From NCBI RefSeq assembly GCF_000429645.1, contig NZ_KE386936.1, positions 42,368 to 93,558 of the forward strand: a DNA stretch of 51,191 nucleotides, read 5' to 3'. Below, piece after piece: positions 1-9,418 of the stretch (its first letter is position 1; every line of letters begins with the position of its first letter). The position numbers and the translations under genes were made by a program. This DNA comes from Niveispirillum irakense DSM 11586. Its GTDB lineage: Bacteria; Pseudomonadota; Alphaproteobacteria; Azospirillales; Azospirillaceae. The notes under the pieces were generated by a model. It was not told where the DNA came from, ran no database searches, and saw only the letters and a program-made list of their open reading frames with translations.

Positions 1-464
1 CATAACCGGAATCCGGGCTGATTGCGAGCGGGTCTTTGAATGGGGGCTGAGAACGCTGCCAAAGCGTTCTTTCCATGATGAACAATGTCAAAGAACCGGT
101 CAATTTCAACCGCTTAATGGCTTGCGAGCGGGTCCCGGGTTTTCGGGGGGTACTGAGCTGCTCGCAAAAAGAACGGCAAAGGGGCTGTCTGGTGGGGAGC
201 ATCCAACAGCAGCGCCCACTTGTCCAGTATCTAACGCCGCAGGCATTTTCCGCCCGCCATGCGGTGGCAAGGGCAGGAAGTGATGTGTCGAGGCCCGCGC
301 TTCATCGCCGCTTGCGGCCCCGCATCAACACCGCCTGGAACAAGCAAAAGCGGGAGGGGGCGTAATCAGGCGTCGGGAAACGGCTGGAAAGCACCGAAAG
401 TTACTTTCCCCTGTCCGCTATTGTCGCTGCCATTGCCCTTGTTTGTGGGCATGTCGGTCTGCTG
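1..464. other. Left-edge stretch without a recognisable gene
   Basis: I find no convincing protein gene here. Reading frames exist on both strands but none shows a recognisable domain or a good ribosome-binding site. The stretch holds a small hairpin at 50-70. It also holds two copies of a 13-base word (TTGCGAGCGGGTC) at 22-34 and 122-134, exactly 100 bases apart. An inverted partner, GCTCGCAA, follows at about 160-168 and could pair with the second copy. The spacing does not suit a CRISPR array. The stretch may be intergenic remnant DNA between a gene outside the window and the small RNA gene that follows. Confidence 0.5.
50..70 (+). terminator. Possible intrinsic terminator
   Basis: A perfect 8-base stem, AGAACGCT (50-57) with AGCGTTCT (63-70), closes a 5-base loop GCCAA and runs into TTCC. 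The stem is short and the T-tract weak. It could end a plus-strand gene lying left of the window. Confidence 0.3.
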
Positions 465-493
465 TTGCCTAATGGCTGAGCCGGCCTTATATA
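465..493 (+). promoter_or_regulatory. Sigma70-type promoter of the structured RNA
   Basis: TTGCCT at 465-470 and TATATA at 488-493 are separated by exactly 17 bases, which is the preferred housekeeping spacing. The predicted start is about base 500, exactly where the RNA's closing stem begins. An AT-rich box of this kind stands out in GC-rich surroundings. Confidence 0.5.
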
Positions 494-499
494 AAAGAT

Positions 500-630
500 G
501 TCCGCTGAGGTGGGAACGGCCGCCCCACACCCCTGGCAACAGGGAGAGTAACCGCTTTGCGGTGAAAGGGATTCCGGAGTGGCATCCGGGCTCGGACCAG
601 AAAACGCCCCCCAAATGGGGCGTTTTCTAT
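500..630 (+). ncRNA. Candidate structured small RNA of unknown class
   Basis: About 100 bases form a string of perfect small hairpins inside a closing helix. GTCCG (500-504) can pair with CGGAC (593-597). Within it GTGGG (510-514) pairs with CCCAC (524-528). CCCTG (531-535) pairs with CAGGG (540-544) around a GCAA tetraloop. CCGC (552-555) pairs with GCGG (559-562). CCGGA (574-578) pairs with TCCGG (585-589). A strong intrinsic terminator follows at once (599-628), and a well-spaced promoter lies directly upstream. I do not recognise the class: it lacks the landmarks of SRP RNA, RNase P, tmRNA or 6S RNA that I know. It could be a stand-alone sRNA, a defence-linked RNA, or the RNA half of a toxin system with the convergent nuclease gene. 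The pairings are visible; that it is transcribed is inferred. Confidence 0.5.
599..628. terminator. Bidirectional intrinsic terminator
   Basis: A perfect 12-base stem (599-610 with 617-628) closes the loop CCAAAT. On the plus strand it runs into TTTTCTATTTTT, a good T-tract for ending the small RNA. On the minus strand it overlaps the stop codon of the PBECR-like gene and carries a shorter T-run, so it probably serves both convergent genes. Confidence 0.75.
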
Positions 631-1088
631 TTTTGCGCCAAATGGATATGGCCCTTTTGTCGCTTTCGCCCGATCTCATCCTCGGTGACAAGATAGCAGG
701 ATCGGACACGATACCGTCCGCTCTCATCCAGTTCCAAGCTGACGGCGACAAGGACGGCCGAACCGGGTGGTTCCCGCAGTCGCCGGAGCAGTTCAATGTT
801 CTCTCGATGATTTGGGGCCTGTCCGATGAATGTCGGGTCGCGGATCACCTCGGCAATGTGCTGGCGGCAGATTGGGTAATCGTCCGGGTGTTTCTCCGCC
901 GCGTGCCGGTGGGCGAGGCCCGACATGTGGACTGGTCCCGGTTCCAACTCTGTGCCCAGCGTTCTGTTGATGATCTCCGCGGGCAGATCACCAAGGTCAA
1001 GGGCGGGGTAGGTACCCTTCTGCAACTTCGGCTGTCCGACATCGGGGCTGGAAATGCCTAATTTTTCGTTGGTAGAGGACATATCCAT
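627..1088 (-). CDS. PBECR-family nuclease-like protein
   Basis: A 153-residue protein. Its C-terminal two thirds resemble the Phage-Barnase-EndoU-ColicinE5/D-RelE-like (PBECR) nuclease families. A conserved His pair falls near 'LAHRHAAEKHP'. A helix with 'HIAEVIRDPTFI' follows, then strands around 'VLVAVSLELDESG' and 'YRVRSCYLV', and a basic tail 'RKRQKGHIHL'. Members of these families are RNase-fold proteins found in phages and toxin systems. Two start codons are possible (1088 and 1082), and neither has a clear ribosome-binding site. The gene lies 174 bases downstream of csb2 on the same strand and ends inside a terminator shared with the convergent RNA gene. Family membership is from memory of motif shape. 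Whether it acts in defence or is a free-standing toxin is unknown. Confidence 0.6.
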   Translation of the reverse strand: MDMSSTNEKLGISSPDVGQPKLQKGTYPALDLGDLPAEIINRTLGTELEPGPVHMSGLAHRHAAEKHPDDYPICRQHIAEVIRDPTFIGQAPNHRENIELLRRLREPPGSAVLVAVSLELDESGRYRVRSCYLVTEDEIGRKRQKGHIHLAQK

Positions 1089-1111
1089 AGCGCCCAGATC
1101 GGTAGGGGGGC

Positions 1112-1195
1112 GTTGCGGTAGGGCAGGGCTAACAGCAGATCGCTTGCCCGTTTGGCAACTGCGAGCGCTTCAATGAGATCATGCCCTACCGCAAC
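1112..1195. repeat. 14-bp perfect inverted repeat with structured loop
   Basis: GTTGCGGTAGGGCA (1112-1125) is perfectly complementary to 1182-1195, with 56 bases between. The loop can fold further (CGCT/AGCG and TGCC/GGCA around 1141-1167). It sits between the csb2 stop codon and the PBECR-like gene. It could be a long terminator-like hairpin ending the cas operon, but there is no T-run, or a regulatory or relic element. The right arm with its inner flank reads GCTTCAATGAG..., faintly like the end of a CRISPR repeat, but there is no array. Confidence 0.6.
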
Positions 1196-1262
1196 ATGAA
1201 CAGGAATGTCGCAGTTCGGCCCATGCGTAATGACCTTGGCCGGAAGTTGCCAAACAGCATTA

Positions 1263-3518
1263 TCACCCCAGCCCCATCATCCCGCCGCCGCGATGCGCAT
1301 CGCGGCCCAGCAGGATCGGGCCTGTCACCGGTTTGGCAAAGCGCAGGGTCAGGCGGGCGGACAGGCCGTCGCGGGGACCGGACAGGATATCCGTGACCTG
1401 GATATCCACCGGTGCCGGCAGGCCCCGGCGGGACAGTTCGGCCTGGATATCGGCGGCGATGAACAAGGCCGGGTCTGTGTCCCGCCCCGGATGGCGGGTG
1501 GGGCGATAGCGGGTCTGGCTGGTCCAGACTGTGCCCGTCGCCAGCGGCAAAGGCTGGGCTGAGGAAAGGGATAACAGGCCCACCGCACCGGCGCGGACCA
1601 GGGCCAGTTGCCCGGTAACGCGGGTGAAGCTTTGCCGCTCCGCGCCCGTCATATCCGTCACCGTGCGATCCACCCGCCAGGGGGCGATGACCTGCACCTG
1701 ATCCAGCAGCCCGTCGCCATCGGTATCCAACAGGGCGATATAGATATGGCGGTGTGCGCCCGACCGGGCGGCCTCCGGCCCGTCCTCATGCCCGGAAAAC
1801 AGGGTGGGCACGCCGCCGCGCCCGTCGCGCGCCAGGCTCATCAATGCGGCGCGCACCGCCTGGGTTGCGGCGGCGCGCTGTGCCACGGGCGGGCGACAAT
1901 CGGGGGACAGGGTGTAGGAAACGGCATCGGCGTCTGCACTTGGCGTGACGGCGGGGGACGGTGCCATCAGGCCCAACCCCAGCCAGCGGCCATTGCCCAG
2001 AAGCAGGGGGCCGGACATAGGCTTGGCGAAGGTCAGCGCCACATGCCACAGGCTGTGGCGGGAAAAACGCGGCGGGTTGGCGAAACGCTCCGCCGCTTCC
2101 CCCTTGGCCAGGAAGGGTTCGCGCTGTACCCGAATGGCCAGCACCAGGCGCGGGTCGATGCCGGCATGGCGGCAGGCATCCAGGACGGCAGAACGGGCCT
2201 GCGCCTCCTCTGCCAGCCGTTCAGTGCCGTTCTTGGCCTCTGCCAGCCGCACGGCTTCGTCCGGGTGGCGCAGGCGACCGGCATCCATCCGGCGGCGGGG
2301 GGCGGGCAGGGAAAGGGGCGTGATGCTGATCCAGTCACGCTGGTCTTTATGGTGGCCGTCGCCGCCCCGGTCCGGGGGCAGCAGGCCATAATGCCCGGCC
2401 ATCCCATCCGCCGTGCCTGTGGGCACCAGGGTCAAATCCTCGCCCTCTGCCACAATCTCCCCGGTTTCCGGGTCCATCGCCATGTCCAGCCCGCTGAACA
2501 CGGCCAACACCTCATCCCGCGGCAGGGGGCAATCGGGCGGCACCTCCACCAGCAGGCGGCGGATGGCGGCATCAGTATGGGCCATACCGATGGAGGGCAG
2601 GGGGATCAGGCGCACGCGCCGATCCTTGTCGGCCGGGCCGGCATCCAGCCCCACCAGCACAAGGTCGATCATGTCGGCCCGGTCCGGCAGGCGTGTTTTC
2701 AGCAAGGCGGCGGCGCGATCACGGATGCGCGTGGTCAGGTCCACCGCCTTGTGCATCGGCTGGGCGGCAAACCGACCGTCGCTGCGGCGCAATTCACACA
2801 GCAGGCGGGCGGGCGGGCGGTCATAGGCGACGGGGCGGAACAGCGGCTTGGGCGGGCGGGCGAAATTCAGCGTCAGGGTCCGCCCCTCCTTGCCGGGCTG
2901 GTACTGGCGGCGGGCGGCCTCAAACCGTGCCTTCAGGCTGGCCAGGGAGCCTTGGGTGGGGCAACCGGGGTCATTCGCCCCGCCCCCGCCCGCCATGGGC
3001 CGGGCGATGGCCCCGCCATGCTGGCGCAACCGTTCCGCTGCCGCCTCCCAATCCAGCACTTCCGCCTTGGCAAAGGCCGGGTCGATGCCGCGCCCCAGCG
3101 TGTGCAGGCGGCTGGCCAGGGCGGCGATGCGGGCGGCCTGTTCCTCCCCCTGGTCGAAGGGCCAGGCGTAGAGCAGGGTCTGGCTGTCCAGCAGGCGGGG
3201 GCGCACCCGTTTCGGCACCCGCATTTCCGCCACGCGGGCCGGGTCGCCGCCTTTGGCATCCAGGCCATTATTGGGCACATAATGCAGCACCTCCGACCCC
3301 AGATGCCCGGATGGGGTGGCGATGTGGGGCGGCGACAGCCTCTCCATCCAAGTGAAGGCCGTATCTTTGTCCGCAGCCTCCTCCGCCGCCCATTGGCCGC
3401 CATAGGCCCCGGCCACCAGCGCCTGAAACAGCCGCCAGGGTGCCGGTGGCCAGTCGCCCACGCCATGATAGCGGGCATCCAGCAGCGTCACTTCGATCAA
3501 CAGGGCGCGGGTTGGCAT
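1263..3518 (-). CDS. csb2: Type I-G Cascade subunit Csb2 (Cas5-Cas6 fusion)
   Basis: A 751-residue protein of the GSU0054/Csb2 family. In type I-G (I-U) it joins a Cas5-like subunit, which caps the crRNA 5' end, to a Cas6-like crRNA-processing domain. The N-terminus (LLIEVTLLDARYHGVGDWPPAPWRLFQALVAG is the region, residues about 6-37) shows the RAMP first strand and the conserved 'PAPWRLFQAL' patch. The extreme C-terminus ends in 'HRGGGMMGLG', the glycine-rich loop expected at the end of a Cas6-type fold. It is the last gene of cas3-csb3-csb1-csb2 and starts 29 bases after csb1 stops. It is somewhat longer than the 450-600 residues I would expect. Assignment rests on motif recall and operon position. 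Confidence 0.88.
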   Translation of the reverse strand: MPTRALLIEVTLLDARYHGVGDWPPAPWRLFQALVAGAYGGQWAAEEAADKDTAFTWMERLSPPHIATPSGHLGSEVLHYVPNNGLDAKGGDPARVAEMRVPKRVRPRLLDSQTLLYAWPFDQGEEQAARIAALASRLHTLGRGIDPAFAKAEVLDWEAAAERLRQHGGAIARPMAGGGGANDPGCPTQGSLASLKARFEAARRQYQPGKEGRTLTLNFARPPKPLFRPVAYDRPPARLLCELRRSDGRFAAQPMHKAVDLTTRIRDRAAALLKTRLPDRADMIDLVLVGLDAGPADKDRRVRLIPLPSIGMAHTDAAIRRLLVEVPPDCPLPRDEVLAVFSGLDMAMDPETGEIVAEGEDLTLVPTGTADGMAGHYGLLPPDRGGDGHHKDQRDWISITPLSLPAPRRRMDAGRLRHPDEAVRLAEAKNGTERLAEEAQARSAVLDACRHAGIDPRLVLAIRVQREPFLAKGEAAERFANPPRFSRHSLWHVALTFAKPMSGPLLLGNGRWLGLGLMAPSPAVTPSADADAVSYTLSPDCRPPVAQRAAATQAVRAALMSLARDGRGGVPTLFSGHEDGPEAARSGAHRHIYIALLDTDGDGLLDQVQVIAPWRVDRTVTDMTGAERQSFTRVTGQLALVRAGAVGLLSLSSAQPLPLATGTVWTSQTRYRPTRHPGRDTDPALFIAADIQAELSRRGLPAPVDIQVTDILSGPRDGLSARLTLRFAKPVTGPILLGRDAHRGGGMMGLG

Positions 3519-3547
3519 GGGCGAGCTTTCTTTGGCGGGCGTGGGCC

Positions 3548-5507
<1,960 letters not shown>

Positions 5508-5508
<1 letters not shown>

Positions 5509-8096
5509 CACGCCCCCTCCTTATCCAGCCGGCGCGACACGCGCTGATCGGCGGCGCGCAACAGCGCCTCCCACCAGGCCAACCCCCACGGCCCCCAGTG
5601 CGCCTGCAGCCGGGCAAAGCGCAGGGCTGCCTGTGCCGCACGGTCCCGATGGCTTTGCAGCGACGTGCGCGGGTCTGGATCAACCGGGGCGATCCAGGGG
5701 CGGGCATAACCATGATGGGAGGCCACCAGATGCAGCGCCAGCTCGCGCAGATCATCGGGCAGGTCAGCCAGTGGCCCGGCATCACGCTCCAGATCCAGCA
5801 GGCTGCCAAATTCATGACGATAGGTTTCGCCATTGATCTTCAACAGGGCTGGGTTGGCGCCGCGACCGGTTGTTTTGGCCAGCGGCGGGGCACCACGCGG
5901 CACCCCCATGGCCCGCTGCCACAGGGGTCGCGCCTTGCCTTGGTCATGAACAGCGGCAGCAGCGGCCAGCATGGCGCGATAGGGCGGGGGAAGGCCTAGC
6001 CTTTCCGCCAGTTCATCAGCCTCCTTCCTGGCCCAAACCAGATGGTCGGGCAGTTCTTGCGTCCGCCGACGGATGGCGGGGTCGCCGCCGCTTTCCTGAT
6101 CCCCGTCGCGCCATGTTTCGATGGCCAGAAACCGCTCCGTGTCGGGTTGGTCCGGGGCGGTCAGGGCAATGCGTTCCACCAGCCGCCAGCCGGGCGCGTC
6201 GGTGGGCGGATCAGGCTCGCCGGTTACCCTCTCCACAATGCGCAAGCCGGCGACCCTCTGGTCCGCCTCTTCCCAGCCATCATCCAGGCAGGGGGCGGGA
6301 TGGTCCGCATCGCTGGACAGCAGGCCCTGCGCATCCAGCCCGCCCATCGCGTGATGGATGATGAACAGGGTGCCGGCGGGGGCATTGTCAAAGAAAGGAT
6401 CGCGCTTCTTTTTGTCGCGCAGATCGTCCAGCCGCAGCTTGGCGATGCCATCCCCCAGGGCCAGCACCACGATGGTATTGCCGTTCCAATCAACCTTCTT
6501 CGCCCGGTCGGCCAGCACCTTCGTCGCCAGCGAGCGCGGGGCCTCCAATTGCTCCACCAGCCGGGGGCGGGCCTTGTCGAAGAAGGTTTCCAGCGCCTTA
6601 TCGTCCGGCAACCGGTGCCTTTCCCCCTCCCAGGGCCAGCGCCGCCAAACCAGCGTCACGTCGGGGTCATCTTCCTGCACCCAGCCGCGCAGCCAGGGGG
6701 CAATGTCGGGGCGGCCCGGATGGGTGCGCAGGCTGGTCATGGCCCAGGCGTCCAGCGTTGGGCGGTCCAGCGCGGGGTATAGCGGGGCGGGCGTGCTGGA
6801 TGCCTTCAGCAACGGGTTGTCCCGTAAGGCCCGCAACGCGCGGGGGCTGGCATCCACACCGCCATCGGCCAAGGGGGGCAGGCTTTCCAGCAAGTGGCGG
6901 CAGGTATCGCGCCGGGCGGCGGCGTCCGCCTGTTCCTTGTCCGCTGCGGCGTCGATGACCTGGATATGGGCAATGCGGTCCCCGCCGCCCTTGCGGTTAA
7001 CGCGGCCCAGGCGCTGGATCATGCGTTCTGCCGCCACCAAATCCATCACCGCATGGTCGGCATCCAGATCAATCCCCACCTCCCCGGCGGCGGTGGCAAC
7101 CTGGAAGGTCGGGCCGGGCAGGATGGGTGTATCCGCATCATCCATACCGGGGGTCAGGAACCCGGCGGCGACCAGTCCCCGGCGGGCATCCTCGCGTTCC
7201 TTCACCCGCCGCGCGCCGGCCAGCAGCACGACGGCCCCCTCGGGCCGTTTGGCCTTTTTATCGTCCAGCCGGGCCGCAACCTTCTGCGCCACCTCCCGGC
7301 TGGTGCAGAAAATGGCGATGCGCCCGCCATGGGTTTCCGCCAAAGCCTGCGCTGACCGCGCCAATTGTTCATCCAGCTTGCCATCCGTGGCAAGGAAGCT
7401 CAGCGACTTGGCCGCCGCCAGACGGGTGCTGACAAAATCATCCCTTTTGTCTTCATCTGCCAGGGCAAAGGCATTCGCTGTATTTTCCCCGGTGGCCGAA
7501 AGCGCCATCAGGTGGAAAGGCGGCACCAGCGGCACCGGGGGCCGCAAAGCCGCATCACCCGCGGCACTGGCCAGCAGCGCCTGGAAGGGCGGGCATAAAT
7601 GCGCCTCGTCCAGCACCAGCAGCGTATCAGCCCCCAGCAGCCCCGCCTGAAACGGGCGCAGGCCGGTGGAAACGCCATAGCCCTGGAACAGCAGCCGTGA
7701 CCCGATCATATCCACGGTGCCGACAATGATGGCAGGCGCCGCCGGGTCTTCCATCCAACGGCGATTATCCACATGCTGGCCGCGCAGGGTGGAAATGGCG
7801 AGCGTGTCCCCCGCCAGCAGGCCGGCGGCGTTGCGGGCCAGTTTCTCTGCCTCCTCCGTCGCCTGATCCACCACGGTGCGCCGGTCGACCACGTAAACCA
7901 GCCGGTTGGGCAGCTTGGCCCCCATGATCCGCGCTGCCAGCCAGACGGCCATCACCGATGTTTTGCCCAAACCCGTCGGCAGATCCAGGGCCGGCGGCAG
8001 GTCGCCCGTCATGAACCGCGTATGCAGCCGGGTTTGCCAGCGCAGCGGGGCGTGGCCGGTCAGCGTGCGGAAGATTTGTTCAAAACGATCCGCCAT
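5508..8096 (-). CDS. cas3: Type I-G Cas3 helicase with C-terminal HD nuclease
   Basis: An 862-residue DExH helicase-nuclease that would unwind and degrade DNA flagged by Cascade. Walker A 'PTGLGKT' is at residues about 40-46 and the DEAH box at 163-166. Motif VI 'QRLGRVNRKG' is near residue 360. The HD nuclease is at the C-terminus, as is typical of the I-G/I-U type and unlike most Cas3 proteins: 'VHDQGK' (H717, D718), then 'RHEFGSLLD' and 'LVASHHGYARP'. All helicase and HD motifs are intact. I chose the ATG at 8096 because it has a GGGGG-type ribosome-binding site about 7 bases upstream and begins right at the conserved N-terminus. An ATG at 8156 would add 20 residues without family similarity. 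It heads the cas operon and follows the CARF gene by 111 bases. Confidence 0.92.
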
Positions 8097-8207
8097 GCCC
8101 GGCACCCCCATCCACCACCCTGCGCCTACAGCTATTGCCATGTGTTTGGCTGACAACGCAATTCTTATGCGTGTGTAATTCGGCCATTCACTGCCAGCAG
8201 GTACCGA

Positions 8208-9164
8208 TCAGCCTTCGCCCAACGTGCCCATGTCGATCTTTGCGTCATAGTAGCGGGGGCGGCCATCATTGTTGACATAGCTGAAGATCAGCTTGCGGTT
8301 CAGCGTCACCATGGCGGCAGCTATGCTGAAAATCTTCAAGCCAGCGGTTGCATCAATGCAGATTTGATTATGCGTGATCTGGTAACGCTTAACAGCGATA
8401 TCAACCGCATTGTTCAGTGCATCGACAACATCATTGTATTCTTCAAAGTCAATGCTGGTCTGGCATATGTTTTCAATATGAGGTAATTTTCCAACAAACT
8501 CTCCGCGCCTTACCGCATCTTTCAATCTTTCAGTCAATAAAATTTTGAATTCTTCAAAATCATTCTGAGATTCATTAGATGTCACAACCAAAATGGCTTT
8601 CAATGGCCATATGCGATCACCGGTCTTGATATGTCTCCAAACCGCACGGAAGTTTTGTTGCCACCCATGCGATTTCTCGATCAGGACAGAGAGCGGAAGC
8701 GTGAGACCTGAACAAGTGCTATCCGTTGCAGCTTTGGCATTTTTCAGATGAGTCGCCAGCCCGGCTTTATCCAGGGCGATGATCTCAATCGGCAATACAG
8801 GCATGGCATTGTCTACCGCTGCTACCGATGGCTTATTACCTTTAGGCGACAGGCCCATAATCAGAACCGAGCGTCCTTGCGGTTCTGCCTCCGGTAAAAT
8901 GCGGGCGTGGACAGTCAGGAACTCTTTTCGTTCCTTGTACAGGCACATGGCTGTACAAATGAACAATACGGAGCCAGCAAATGCACCAAGGGCCAGCGTT
9001 ACGAGTTCGGACCAACCGGTATGGCTGTCCCACCATGGGGACGTTAACTTGATCAAATCAAGCAATGAGTCGGCTACCCAGCCCGCTGATACTGGTAGCA
9101 TCAGGGCGAGAACGAGCAGTATGAACTGTTTGCCGCGGCCTGTTGATTTTGTATGCCCGCTCAT
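8208..9164 (-). CDS. Two-TM CARF-like membrane effector candidate
   Basis: A 318-residue protein with two hydrophobic N-terminal helices (about residues 14-35 and 53-76) and a cytoplasmic Rossmann-like remainder. 'SVLIMGLSP' (about residue 98) looks like CARF strand 1 with its ligand loop. Near the end 'IDATAGLK' followed by 'IFSIAAAM' and 'FSYVNNDGRP' matches the CARF 'D-x-T-x-G-x-K' ligand motif and the strand after it, with TAG in place of the usual TGG. CARF domains bind cyclic oligoadenylates made by Cas10. Membrane-linked CARF proteins such as Cam1 depolarise or permeabilise the membrane. It is divergent from cmr1 and co-directional with cas3. It is AT-richer than the cas genes, suggesting separate acquisition. 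No nuclease motif is visible. Effector role is inferred from domain layout and position. Confidence 0.65.
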   Translation of the reverse strand: MSGHTKSTGRGKQFILLVLALMLPVSAGWVADSLLDLIKLTSPWWDSHTGWSELVTLALGAFAGSVLFICTAMCLYKERKEFLTVHARILPEAEPQGRSVLIMGLSPKGNKPSVAAVDNAMPVLPIEIIALDKAGLATHLKNAKAATDSTCSGLTLPLSVLIEKSHGWQQNFRAVWRHIKTGDRIWPLKAILVVTSNESQNDFEEFKILLTERLKDAVRRGEFVGKLPHIENICQTSIDFEEYNDVVDALNNAVDIAVKRYQITHNQICIDATAGLKIFSIAAAMVTLNRKLIFSYVNNDGRPRYYDAKIDMGTLGEG

Positions 9165-9418
9165 GTTTTATCCATGTCATTTGTTATTTGTCCTATATGA
9201 TAGAATCATAACTTTCCGCGTTGAAGCGGATTGAAAATAGGCTGCCTTTTCAAGATCATCCTTAACGGGGATGAGTTGGAATAGGGTACCCTTCATCGGT
9301 GCCGGGGGGCAGCAGAACCAATGCCTGCAGTTGTGCATAAATTTGATGCAACTGACAAGGTGATTCATATATAGATTGTTTGCTGCCAATTTTCTTCTCG
9401 ATTTTGGAACAATAGAAT
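9165..9418. promoter_or_regulatory. Divergent control region between CARF gene and cmr operon
   Basis: A relatively AT-rich 254-base gap that must hold promoters for both the CARF-like gene (minus) and the cmr operon (plus). No clean -35/-10 pair stands out. At 9216-9237 a small hairpin (CCGC/GCGG) followed by ATTGAAAA resembles the 3' half of a CRISPR repeat, but only once. Confidence 0.5.

Noticed and set aside
1-170. A CRISPR array suggested by repeated TTGCGAGCGGGTC and TTTCAAC-like words
   Set aside because: Only two exact copies, 100 bases apart, with unrelated flanks; no 60-75-base periodicity and no third unit.
500-600. The RNA might be a tRNA, because CGGACCA near 593-599 looks like an acceptor end
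   Set aside because: No T-loop GTTCRA, no anticodon arm and too many hairpins for a tRNA.
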